A DNA stretch of 64,000 nt from NVTR01 sp036479015 (GTDB lineage: Bacteria; Pseudomonadota; Alphaproteobacteria; Rhodobacterales; Rhodobacteraceae), in assembly GCA_036479015.1 (NCBI GenBank), contig JAZGFB010000047.1, positions 310,001 through 374,000 on the forward strand, written 5' to 3'. The translations under genes were made by a program, and so were the position numbers. The stretch's first letter is position 1. Every line of letters starts with the position of its first letter. The notes under the pieces were generated by a model. It saw only the letters and a list, made by a program, of their open reading frames with translations, made no database searches and had not been told where the DNA came from. This document shows positions 51,885-60,040 of the stretch, one piece after another.

Positions 51885-53548
51885 TACCCCCGTTGATCTG
51901 CCCGCACAATTAGAACCACTGCCAGCAACCCCACGCCAATCACCAGCAAAGCTGCTGGCGATGCCTCACCGATTAATTCCAGTGATGCTTTTTCATATAC
52001 CCGGGTCGAAAGCGTATTAAAATTAAACGGCCGCAGTAACAATGTTGCCGGAAGCTCTTTAACGCAATCAATAAAGACCAACAGAAAGGCAGTTCCGATC
52101 GACGCTCGTATCAACGGGAAATGTACCTGTCGCAAGGTTTGGGCCTGGGTTTTTCCAAGCGACCTAGCCGCCATGGGCAACGACGGTGCGATCCGCCCCA
52201 GTGCAGCATCCGCTGCACCCATAGAAATTGCAAAAAACCTGATAAAGTATGAAAAACCCACTGCAAATGCCGAACCAGTCATCAACAACCCGATATCCAC
52301 ATCGAAATATTTCTCAACCAAATCTGCAATTCCGTGGTCAATTGCTGCCAGCGGGATCAGAATGCCAACCGCAATCACCGCCCCTGGTGCCGCGTACCCT
52401 ATTGCCGCCACGGGCATAAGGAATGTCGAAATTCGCCGACCATACTGGCGAATACTGAAAACCATAAGTAACGCCCCGATCACCGTGGCAATGGCAGCAA
52501 CAACACCAACAAAAACAGTATTAATAAAGGCCTGCAAAAGATCGGGGTCTATCCACTGGCTGGTATTTTTCAACGCGTGGTTGGCAATCACCAGGAAGGG
52601 CACCAAAAAACCGATCACAAACGGTATTAGACACAATCCTGTGGCAACCCAGCCCCGCCATCCGGACAATGTTAATGGGACAATCACACGCTTTGGGCCC
52701 GACAGCTGATAGTATCTGGATTTTCGCCGGCCGTTCTTTTCCACAACCAGCAATATCAGCGCAACCATCAGCACAAGACTGGCGATTTGGGCCGCCGCAC
52801 CGCGATTGCCACCCTCAAGCCAGGCACTAAATATTCCGGTGGTGAGGGTCTGGATAGAGAAATGGGTAACCACACCAAAGTCGCTGACGGTTTCCATCAT
52901 CACGATCGCGGCTCCGGCGGCAATTGCTGGGCGTGCCAGCGGTAGGCCGACAAATAGCAGCCGTTTGACCGGTCCGGCTCCCAAAGCGCGCGCAACCTCA
53001 TAGGTGCCCGCCGATTGTTCGCGCAAAGCAGATCTGACCAGCAAAAATACGTAGGGGTAAAGCGCCGCCGTTAGCACCACCACTGCGGCCCAAAGCGACC
53101 GGATTTCAGGGAACATATAATCCCTTGACGTTTGCCAGCCAAACATGCCCCGCAACGACGTCTGAACGGGGCCTGCATATTCCAGAAAATCCACCAGCGC
53201 ATAGGCGCCAACATAGGCTGGAATTGCCAGCGGCAGTAACAGCAACCATTGCAACAATTTTGAGCCCGGAAACCGGTACATGGTCACCATCCAGGCCGTC
53301 AGCATGCCAACCGTGGCCGCAAGTGCGCCGACGCAAACAACCAGAATAACGGTGTTTTGGGCATATCTTGGCAAAACCGTTGCCACCAGATGCGGCCAAA
53401 TATTTTCACTGGGTGTCAACGCGATCCAAATCACCGAAACAATCGGCGATACAACCAACAGTGCAATTATCGCCGCGGTGATTAGCCAACGATCAAAATC
53501 AGCCTTTTTTGGCAATACTTGTGGTGTCTGACTGTTTTGCTTGGTCAT
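51884..53548 (-). CDS. Fused ABC permease of the iron(III) type (FbpB-like)
   Basis: A 554-aa inner-membrane protein with about twelve hydrophobic segments, made of two binding-protein-dependent permease domains in one chain, as in FbpB/SfuB iron(III) permeases. Each half has an EAA-like coupling loop: AREQSAGTYEVARALGAGPVKRLLFVGLPLARPAI (in parts) in the first and GRIAPSLPMAARSLGKTQAQTLRQVHFPL (in parts) in the second. No periplasmic binding protein or ATPase gene is adjacent, so these partners must be encoded elsewhere. Iron(III) is the likely cargo; thiamine or phosphonate-type substrates are alternatives. It is divergent from the sulfotransferase-like gene (88-bp gap). Confidence 0.85.
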   Translation of the reverse strand: MTKQNSQTPQVLPKKADFDRWLITAAIIALLVVSPIVSVIWIALTPSENIWPHLVATVLPRYAQNTVILVVCVGALAATVGMLTAWMVTMYRFPGSKLLQWLLLLPLAIPAYVGAYALVDFLEYAGPVQTSLRGMFGWQTSRDYMFPEIRSLWAAVVVLTAALYPYVFLLVRSALREQSAGTYEVARALGAGPVKRLLFVGLPLARPAIAAGAAIVMMETVSDFGVVTHFSIQTLTTGIFSAWLEGGNRGAAAQIASLVLMVALILLVVEKNGRRKSRYYQLSGPKRVIVPLTLSGWRGWVATGLCLIPFVIGFLVPFLVIANHALKNTSQWIDPDLLQAFINTVFVGVVAAIATVIGALLMVFSIRQYGRRISTFLMPVAAIGYAAPGAVIAVGILIPLAAIDHGIADLVEKYFDVDIGLLMTGSAFAVGFSYFIRFFAISMGAADAALGRIAPSLPMAARSLGKTQAQTLRQVHFPLIRASIGTAFLLVFIDCVKELPATLLLRPFNFNTLSTRVYEKASLELIGEASPAALLVIGVGLLAVVLIVRADQRG

Positions 53549-53636
53549 TATTTCTCTGGCTTAACTAATTTCGTTTTCACTGTCCAGAAAACAGCTTATA
53601 CTCAGACGAGAACAACAGCGGGTAGATATCTAAAAT

Positions 53637-54518
53637 ATGCAGGTCGCAATACATCTTGGCGTCCATTGCACCGACGATGACCGGCTTTTAAAAACCTTGC
53701 TCAAAAACAAGGGCACATTGGCCAAGGCAGGCATTTGCATACCCGGGCCAGGCCGATATCGAAAATCTGTCATTCGTGAGGCTCAAAAGCTGCGTGGTAT
53801 CCCGGCTGACAGTGACTTTCGTGACCTGTTGGTTGCATCAATTATCGATGACGATCATGCGTCTCGGTTGGTCCTGACGATAGAAAACCTATTATGTGTT
53901 CACAGCCGGGTTTTTGAAAACGGGATAATTTACGACCAGGCCAGCACCCGGCCGGCAAATCTAAGAAAACTGTTTCCCGGTCTGCCGGTTGAATTTTTCC
54001 TATCGGTGCGAAACCCGGCTACTTTTATTCCTGCGGTATTTCACCACAAAAACCAAAGCACTCCAGAATTTCTAAGTTTCATGGATAAGGTTGAGCCCGA
54101 TAAAATTCTCTGGTCAGACGTTATTTCAGCACTTACGGATAGCAACCCCGGCTGCCGGGTAACAGTCTGGTGCAACGAAGACACCCCCCTTATCTGGCCT
54201 GAAGTGATGACGCTTATCACCGGGTTTGAAACCGCTGCAAACCTAGAGGGCGGTAACGATGTTTTGGCGTCGATCATGAGAAATGAAGGCCTGGCGCGGA
54301 TGCAAACTTATCTGGGCACGCACCCGCCGCGCAATGAGCATCAGCGCCGGCAAATTGCGTTGGCATTTTTAGACAAATACGCGATCGACGATGCCATTGA
54401 AGAAGTACTGGATGTTCCGGGCTGGACCGATGATCTTGTCGAAGAACTAACACTTAACTACGAAGCAGATTTGCACAAAATTGCGCAAATGGATCAGGTC
54501 AGATTTATCTCAGCCTAG
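53637..54518 (+). CDS. Sulfotransferase-like protein, function unknown
   Basis: A 293-aa soluble protein. The start VAIHLGVHCTDDDRLLKTLLKNKGTLAKAGICIPGPGRYRK in parts resembles bacterial sulfotransferase-fold proteins, which begin with a strand and a phosphate-binding loop of the type HxGxxKTG(T/S)T. Here the loop reads HLGVHCTDDDRL, so the usual Lys and Thr residues are missing. The segment FFLSVRNPATFIPAVFHHK resembles the second PAPS-contact region with Arg-Asn-Pro. It may therefore be a derived family member that no longer transfers sulfate, or another P-loop-like fold. No partner genes point to a substrate. Confidence 0.6.
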   Translation: MQVAIHLGVHCTDDDRLLKTLLKNKGTLAKAGICIPGPGRYRKSVIREAQKLRGIPADSDFRDLLVASIIDDDHASRLVLTIENLLCVHSRVFENGIIYDQASTRPANLRKLFPGLPVEFFLSVRNPATFIPAVFHHKNQSTPEFLSFMDKVEPDKILWSDVISALTDSNPGCRVTVWCNEDTPLIWPEVMTLITGFETAANLEGGNDVLASIMRNEGLARMQTYLGTHPPRNEHQRRQIALAFLDKYAIDDAIEEVLDVPGWTDDLVEELTLNYEADLHKIAQMDQVRFISA

Positions 54519-54543
54519 CTTGTTTGGCCTAAAGTATGTGAGC

Positions 54544-54801
54544 TTACATCCCCAAAGCTTCTTTATATAGATCAAGCACCGCTTCTTCTTCTGCCAGATC
54601 TTCGCGGTCACGTTTTCGCATGGCAACCAGTTTACGCAGCACCTTGGTGTCATACCCACGACCCTTGGCTTCGGCCATGACTTCTTTTTGCTGGTCAGCA
54701 ATGTCTTTTTTCTCAGCTTCCAGCCTTTCATAGCGCTCAATAAATTGGCGCAATTCGTCAGCCGTTACACGGTAAGAAGTTTCAGCGATGTCATCGTTCA
54801 T
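54544..54801 (-). CDS. gapR: GapR nucleoid-associated protein (DUF2312)
   Basis: GapR is a small alphaproteobacterial DNA-binding protein that grips overtwisted DNA ahead of forks and polymerases and aids topoisomerases; it is needed for normal chromosome replication in Caulobacter. The protein has 85 aa and is entirely helical and highly charged: TADELRQFIERYERLEAEKKDI, then KEVMAEAKGRGYDTKVLRKLVAMRKRD, the DUF2312 core, and EEEAVLDLYKEALGM. Length and pattern are normal. It stands alone between two plus-strand genes. Confidence 0.93.
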   Translation of the reverse strand: MNDDIAETSYRVTADELRQFIERYERLEAEKKDIADQQKEVMAEAKGRGYDTKVLRKLVAMRKRDREDLAEEEAVLDLYKEALGM

Positions 54802-54927
54802 TGTCTGGATCCTAAATTGCCAATTCCATTTCCCTACCGGTCAGGCCCCGGTGACGCAAGTTGATCCCTCTTGTTCGGAGCAATTAGAAATTGTAGGGCA
54901 GGTCTGAACAAAACTTGGTGGTATGAT

Positions 54928-55143
54928 ATGACGTATCTAATCTGGCCCGGCGCAGGGATATCCCTGTTGGGCATCGTGGGTATTGCCTATTGCATTGTTG
55001 CCGCCACCAAGGCGCGTTCTGATGAATTGGACCCACCCGCCATGGAAAAACGCCTGCAAAAGCTGCTTGCGCTAAACATGGCAGCACTTGCCATTAGCTC
55101 TATCGGATTAATGATGGTCGTCATCGGGATTTTGCTGGGCTAA
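54928..55143 (+). CDS. Small two-helix membrane protein, unknown
   Basis: A 71-aa protein from the ATG at 54928. It has two hydrophobic segments (TYLIWPGAGISLLGIVGIAYCIVAA and MAALAISSIGLMMVVIGILLG) joined by a charged loop with KARSDELDPPAMEKRLQKLLALN in parts. I do not recognise the family. A longer frame from 54871 would add 19 residues with no support. Its end overlaps the convergent histidine kinase by 23 bp. Confidence 0.7.
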   Translation: MTYLIWPGAGISLLGIVGIAYCIVAATKARSDELDPPAMEKRLQKLLALNMAALAISSIGLMMVVIGILLG

Positions 55144-57838
55144 CTGCTGTGGCAATATCGCCCCGGCCAATTGGCAGTATCACCCGAAACGCCGCCCCAC
55201 CCTGCCCCGGCAAATAACTGATCGTTCCGCCAAGCCGGTGCATGATTTCCCGACAAATGGCCAGGCCAAGCCCGGCGCCACCAGCCGCCGACTGGTCCGA
55301 AAGCCGGGAAAATTTTTCAAATATCAGCTCTTGGCTTTTCTTGGGTATGCCGCTGCCATTATCGACAAAATCTATCACCGTCCCATTGCGCCCAGTCTTC
55401 ACGTTAATATGCAATTTGGGCCGGCCAGCGTCGCAATATTTCTTGCTGTTGGCGATCAGGTTGATAAAAACCTGCCCCAACCTGTCGCTGTCACTGAAAA
55501 TATCCAGCTTTTCGTTTGCTTTATTGCGCACTATCTTAAGCGTTGGCCCGGTTTCGTCTGACATCGAAACATTGATTGCCCGGTCAAGAATACCCCCGAG
55601 ATTGACCTTGGAAATATTAAGGGTAACCTGTCCATTTTCCAGAACTGAAAGATCAAGCAAATCGTCCAGCAAGCGGGTTAGTCTGATGGTTTCATCATGG
55701 ATGATTTTCGAAAACTTCTGCCGGTCTTCGCCATTGTCAAACGGCCCAGTCATCAAAATTTCGCTGAACGAGCGGATAGAGGTCATCGGCGTGCGCAGCT
55801 CATGGCTGATCTGGGTCAAAAATGCGTCTTTTTGTACGGATAATTCCCTAAGTTTTTCATTTGCGTCGCGCAATTGCCGGGCCGTGCGGCTTAGCTCTTT
55901 TGATTTGGCTTCCAATTGGTTGGAATATTCCAGCATCTGCGCGGTTTCATCCGCCACCGCCATCAGATCATGCACCGACACAGATGAGCCACCAATGATC
56001 TGCCCCAACATCGCATGCGCCGTTGCCGCCCCGACCGAGCCAGTTAACTCCCGTTCTAATTTTTCTATGAAATCTGGCGTCACATCTGGCAAATAGCCGT
56101 CTTTGCCCTGCTTTTGCGATTCCGACCTGAACAGCTCCTGTGCCTCTGACGGGCCCATGATACGTTGCGCCATCGCCAGCAAATCTTCGGCCTCAGCGGC
56201 ACTGCCATACCAGCCTTTTCCAGATGCCGAATGGTCAAAAACATTGACAAACTGCGCGCCCTGCAGCCGTTCAAGCGGGCTTGGAAAGCTAAGCAGTGAT
56301 ACCAGAATAAACACCCCGGTATTTAGTGTCATGCTCCAGAAAACTGCGTGCACCAGCGGGTCCATACCACCGATGCCAAACAGCGCCTGGGGGCGTAGCC
56401 AGCCAATACCCCAGGGCCCCATGCGCAGAAATTCACTGCCCATGACAACGTTGTCGCCAAAGCTGGGGATGAACATTGCATATGCCCAAACCGAAAACCC
56501 GATGACCAAACCGGAAATCGCGCCAATGCGGGTGGCACCGCGCCAAAATATGCCACCCAGCAGGGCCGGCAGTACCTGAACCACACCGGTAAAAGATATC
56601 AACCCAATTGCCGCCAGCGCCGCACCGCCGCCTGAAAACCTGAAATACAAATAGCCCAATGCCAGAACCGCCCCGATGCTAACCCGTCGCGACAGAATAA
56701 CAACCTGACGCACATCCCCCGACATGGTCGCTCCGCCACCCCTTAGCGTCAGCCATATGGGCATAACAATGTGGTTTGATACCATGGTCGATATGGCCAG
56801 GGCCGCGACAATCACCATAGACGTTGCCGACGAAAACCCGCCCAAAAATGACAACATCGCCAGGCCATCGGCCCCCGCCGCCAATGGCAGCGTCAACACG
56901 AACAGGTCAGGGTTGGCACCCGCTGGCAATGACGACAATCCGACAACGGCAATCGGGACAACAAACAGGCTCATCAGCAGCAGATAAAGCGGAAACACCC
57001 AGCTTGCGGTTGCCAGGTGTTTTTCGCTGACGTTTTCCACAACCAGAACCTGAAACATCCGCGGTAAGCACATGAAGGCGGCGGCAGACAGGAATGTCAG
57101 CGTGATCCACCTGTCAGGCCGCATATCCCAGCCCGCAATTGACGAAGCGTCAATACGCTCAAGGATGTCCAGCGGCCCCTCGGCCACCCCCCAAACGACA
57201 AAGGCACCAACCGCCAAAAGGGCCGCCAATTTCACAACGGCCTCAAGCGCGATGGCCGTCACGACACCATGGTGGCGTTCATTTGCGTCCAGACTTCTGG
57301 TGCCAAATATGATGGTGAAAAATGCCAGCCCGACAGCCACCCAAATGGCGGTTGCGTTCAGGTCAGGCAAAGGCCCTGCTAACGGCTGATCGCTGGCAAA
57401 CACAGCGAATGACAGCGCAACCGATTGCAGTTGCAGCGCAATATAGGGTGTCGTCCCGATGACGGCCATCAGGGTGACAATCACGCCCAGCGCGTTGGAT
57501 TTGCCATAGCGCGATGAAATCAAATCGGCGATAGAGGTAATTCTTTGGGTGCGCCCAATGCGTACCAATTTGCGCAAAGCCCACCACCACCCCACCATAA
57601 TAAGCGTCGGCCCCAGATAGATCGTGACAAATTCCAACCCCGACCTGGCAGCGTATCCTACGGCCCCGTAAAATGTCCAAGCGGTACAATAAATCGACAG
57701 GGACAGGGTATAAACAAGTGGTGAGCGCAACCAGCCAATGCGCCCCGCATCGGCACGTCTTTCGGCAATATATGCCACCAGAAATAGCAACCCAACATAA
57801 AGCAGGCAGACGAATACCAGCAGGTTAAACGGAACCAT
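55121..57838 (-). CDS. Sensor histidine kinase with sodium/solute symporter (SSF) domain
   Basis: A 905-aa membrane protein from the ATG at 57838. About the first 500 residues are a 13-helix SSF transporter-like domain (for example FVTIYLGPTLIMVGWWWALRKL and SSATSMVIVAALAISTMVSNHIVMP). Then come a linker of about 100 residues, a coiled coil (SNQLEAKSKELSRTARQLRDANEKL in parts), the histidine box ISHELRTPMTSIRSFSEIL, and the ATPase with N box, VDNGSGIPKKSQE, FSRLSDQSAAGGAGLGLAI. There is no receiver domain at the end. This is the CbrA/CrbS architecture, in which the transporter part may sense or carry the stimulus. The frame extends to 57865, but the ATG at 57838 starts directly at MVPFNLLVF. 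It overlaps the small gene upstream. Confidence 0.92.
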   Translation of the reverse strand: MVPFNLLVFVCLLYVGLLFLVAYIAERRADAGRIGWLRSPLVYTLSLSIYCTAWTFYGAVGYAARSGLEFVTIYLGPTLIMVGWWWALRKLVRIGRTQRITSIADLISSRYGKSNALGVIVTLMAVIGTTPYIALQLQSVALSFAVFASDQPLAGPLPDLNATAIWVAVGLAFFTIIFGTRSLDANERHHGVVTAIALEAVVKLAALLAVGAFVVWGVAEGPLDILERIDASSIAGWDMRPDRWITLTFLSAAAFMCLPRMFQVLVVENVSEKHLATASWVFPLYLLLMSLFVVPIAVVGLSSLPAGANPDLFVLTLPLAAGADGLAMLSFLGGFSSATSMVIVAALAISTMVSNHIVMPIWLTLRGGGATMSGDVRQVVILSRRVSIGAVLALGYLYFRFSGGGAALAAIGLISFTGVVQVLPALLGGIFWRGATRIGAISGLVIGFSVWAYAMFIPSFGDNVVMGSEFLRMGPWGIGWLRPQALFGIGGMDPLVHAVFWSMTLNTGVFILVSLLSFPSPLERLQGAQFVNVFDHSASGKGWYGSAAEAEDLLAMAQRIMGPSEAQELFRSESQKQGKDGYLPDVTPDFIEKLERELTGSVGAATAHAMLGQIIGGSSVSVHDLMAVADETAQMLEYSNQLEAKSKELSRTARQLRDANEKLRELSVQKDAFLTQISHELRTPMTSIRSFSEILMTGPFDNGEDRQKFSKIIHDETIRLTRLLDDLLDLSVLENGQVTLNISKVNLGGILDRAINVSMSDETGPTLKIVRNKANEKLDIFSDSDRLGQVFINLIANSKKYCDAGRPKLHINVKTGRNGTVIDFVDNGSGIPKKSQELIFEKFSRLSDQSAAGGAGLGLAICREIMHRLGGTISYLPGQGGAAFRVILPIGRGDIATAVSPAKSR

Positions 57839-58082
57839 TCTCGGGCTCCCTGGACTGGGCATCAACGATAGAAAGCGGTTTAGACAGCAGCGCTGATATG
57901 ACGATCAAGGCAAACCAGACGGCAAAAATATAGACAATCCCGTATCGGGTTTGCCCGCCGTTCCACAGCAACGGCAACACAATAAAGAAAATACCGGCAA
58001 TGGGCAGCAACCTGGCAGCGTCAATTGCTCGGCGCAATCGATAGCCGCTTTTAGCCACATATATCGGCTTTTTCAGGGTCAT
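57825..58082 (-). CDS. Small two-helix membrane protein next to the SSF kinase
   Basis: An 85-aa protein with a basic N-terminus (SGYRLRRAID), two hydrophobic segments (LLPIAGIFFIVLPLLW and YGIVYIFAVWFALIVISALLS) and a polar tail. The arrangement is like DUF485/DUF4212 proteins, which precede SSF transporters such as acetate permease ActP, but the sequence similarity is only general. It overlaps the response regulator stop by 4 bp and the kinase start by 14 bp, so it is part of one translation unit. A helper for the transporter domain of the kinase is inferred. Confidence 0.75.
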   Translation of the reverse strand: MTLKKPIYVAKSGYRLRRAIDAARLLPIAGIFFIVLPLLWNGGQTRYGIVYIFAVWFALIVISALLSKPLSIVDAQSREPENGSV

Positions 58083-58447
58083 TCCTGCGCCAACTCACGC
58101 ACTGTACTAAGCACTTCAGAATTTGAAAAAGGCTTGGTCATAAAGCGGTTTGCACCATAAAGTGCGGCCTGTTCCCGGTCTTTTTTCTGGCCCCGCGCCG
58201 TTAGCATTATCACCGGTGTCTCGTGATCGGTTTCTGACATCCGCAGATCACGTAACACGTCATATCCGGATTGGTTTGGCAACATGACATCAAGGATAAC
58301 CACATCCGGATTGCGCCGCTGAATTTCCTGCAAGGCAGTTGCCCCATCGGAATGGGTGTCAACGACGTAGCCCTCCTGTGACAGGATGAAACGCACAGCT
58401 TCAATAATGTTCGGCTCATCTTCGATAAGCAGTATTCGGTTTCCCAT
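58079..58447 (-). CDS. Single-domain response regulator (REC only)
   Basis: A 122-aa CheY-like receiver with no output domain. The phosphorylation site is Asp53 in VVILDVMLPNQSG, with the acidic pair Glu9-Asp10 in LLIEDEPN, Thr83 in IMLTARG and Lys105 in FMTKPF. I chose the ATG at 58447; the frame extends to 58483 but the extra 12 residues are not receiver-like. It is probably the partner of the SSF kinase and must act by binding another protein. It lies in the order XRE regulator, receiver, small membrane protein, kinase. Confidence 0.93.
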   Translation of the reverse strand: MGNRILLIEDEPNIIEAVRFILSQEGYVVDTHSDGATALQEIQRRNPDVVILDVMLPNQSGYDVLRDLRMSETDHETPVIMLTARGQKKDREQAALYGANRFMTKPFSNSEVLSTVRELAQE

Positions 58448-58509
58448 GCATCCCCCCGGTTGCCAGCCTGTTCCCGGCACCACTACCTAAGCCGGGAAAG
58501 GCGCGGCTG

Positions 58510-59847
58510 TCAAAACCCCGGTGCAAGAATTGACGGTTCGCGACGGCCCGGGCAGACGCCGCGCTGGCATATTCGGCAGGTTGGGCCCACGGTCAGTTCG
58601 CTGGTCTCACTATGACTTGGCAAGATCAGCATCGTGGCTTCCAGCAGGGGCGCCACATTGAACTGCTCCGCCGATTTAGGCACTGCCACCGCATAAGATT
58701 TGAAAACCGGTTGCCGGTATCCAGCCTGCTGAACAGTGCTGCATAATGGCGTCGCGGGGCGCGACAATGCCTGAAAGATCGGCCAAAGCGGGCACGCCGC
58801 CCCGTATCTTGGCAGGGCAAACCCATCCACAGGTTTGCTGATCAGCATCGCCCCTGAACTGTCGCAGCTAACCAGCCCACTTTGCACGCCAGCCGCCTTG
58901 GGCAAACTGGCAATCCGGCGCAGTACAATTGAAAACTCGACACCTATTTCCCTACAAAACGTGAGTGGGTCAAAGTCGGTTCCTTTAACAGCCGCCGCGA
59001 CCACCTGGCTGGGCAATGCCAATGCATCTTGTCGGTACCGCTCAAAATAGCTGGTCGCGATTGCGGCAATGACCGGGTCGCTGATCAGGCCCGGCTCTGT
59101 TGCCACCGCATCCGATACGGGTATTGCATCAGGTCCTTCCAACATTGCAATATGAAACGACTGCTCCGACAGCCACGCATTAAACTGGACAGAGGGCAGC
59201 TCTGGATGCCCCCCCCCGCCATCCGCAATAGAGGCATCAAAATATGCCGCCAGAGATTGCGCATTTTGGGCCAGCCTTTTGCTGTCCTCGTTGATATTGC
59301 GATTAAACCGTGCCCGCCATTCCTGATCAAGTTCGCCGCTGTCTTGCAGGATTGTCGCGGTGGACCGTATTGCGGTCACAACGGTCAGCATTTCGTGCAT
59401 CAATGCGGCAAGCTGCGGGTCATGGGCCAGCCGATCTGTAAGCGCCTCAACCTGTTGTGTAAGGTTTTCAACTTTACTGTGCTGGGCAGCAACCAACCCG
59501 GCCCAGCCCGGAAACCGGCCAGCCATTTCCACCGCCTTGTCATCTTCGCATTCAATACCAGGCTGATCACTTGACGCCTTGGCCAATGCGTCCAACAGCA
59601 TTGATTGCGCGCCTTCACTAAGCAGTGTCGCTTCCACGTTCAGTTGACTGGCAATATCGACCAGTAACTTACCGCCGATTCTGCGGCGGTTGTGTTCGAT
59701 TAAATTTAAGTAGGACGGTGAAATGCCGACATTACTGGCCAATTCCGCCTGCGCCACCCCATTGGAAAGCCGCGTTTGACGAATTCTACTGCCAGTGAGA
59801 CCAGTGTTAGGCAATTGGGAAACCTCTGAAAATTCAAACTTTACCAT
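58510..59847 (-). CDS. XRE-family short-chain fatty acid type regulator (ScfR-like)
   Basis: A 445-aa regulator. The N-terminal helix-turn-helix (IRQTRLSNGVAQAELASNVGISPSYLNLIEHNRRRIGG in parts, about 21-60) is an XRE domain. The large C-terminal part ends with VGPTCRICQRGVCPGRREPSI; this cysteine cluster is characteristic of the ScfR/RamB/PccR group, which controls acetate and propionate metabolism in response to acyl-CoA-type signals. It is the first gene of the four-gene module and is divergent from the transporter binding-protein gene; a TTTACAA inverted repeat lies in that gap. Control of the module or of the transporter is inferred. Confidence 0.85.
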   Translation of the reverse strand: MVKFEFSEVSQLPNTGLTGSRIRQTRLSNGVAQAELASNVGISPSYLNLIEHNRRRIGGKLLVDIASQLNVEATLLSEGAQSMLLDALAKASSDQPGIECEDDKAVEMAGRFPGWAGLVAAQHSKVENLTQQVEALTDRLAHDPQLAALMHEMLTVVTAIRSTATILQDSGELDQEWRARFNRNINEDSKRLAQNAQSLAAYFDASIADGGGGHPELPSVQFNAWLSEQSFHIAMLEGPDAIPVSDAVATEPGLISDPVIAAIATSYFERYRQDALALPSQVVAAAVKGTDFDPLTFCREIGVEFSIVLRRIASLPKAAGVQSGLVSCDSSGAMLISKPVDGFALPRYGAACPLWPIFQALSRPATPLCSTVQQAGYRQPVFKSYAVAVPKSAEQFNVAPLLEATMLILPSHSETSELTVGPTCRICQRGVCPGRREPSILAPGF

Positions 59848-59848
59848 A

Positions 59849-59908
59849 ATTATTGTAAACTAATTAACAGATGCGTCCAGCGAGTAGTAAAAATATTTAC
59901 AAAATAAT
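59849..59908. promoter_or_regulatory. Inverted TTGTAAA ... TTTACAA pair in the divergent gap
   Basis: TTGTAAA (59853-59859) and TTTACAA (59896-59902) are embedded in longer, nearly matching arms. They lie just upstream of the XRE regulator start. The sequence is near to the TTTGCAAA sites of the RamB/PccR group, so it may be an autoregulatory operator. Confidence 0.4.
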
Positions 59909-60040
59909 TGTTCAATTTCCACCCGTTATTGAGAAATTTTCAAACTCCGCCCAATATCGCGCCAACCTTAACAAAGGTTCGTTATGCGCTTTGGATACGA
60001 AAACGCGTTGCGCAAAAAGTTACGATAACGGGAGGAATAA

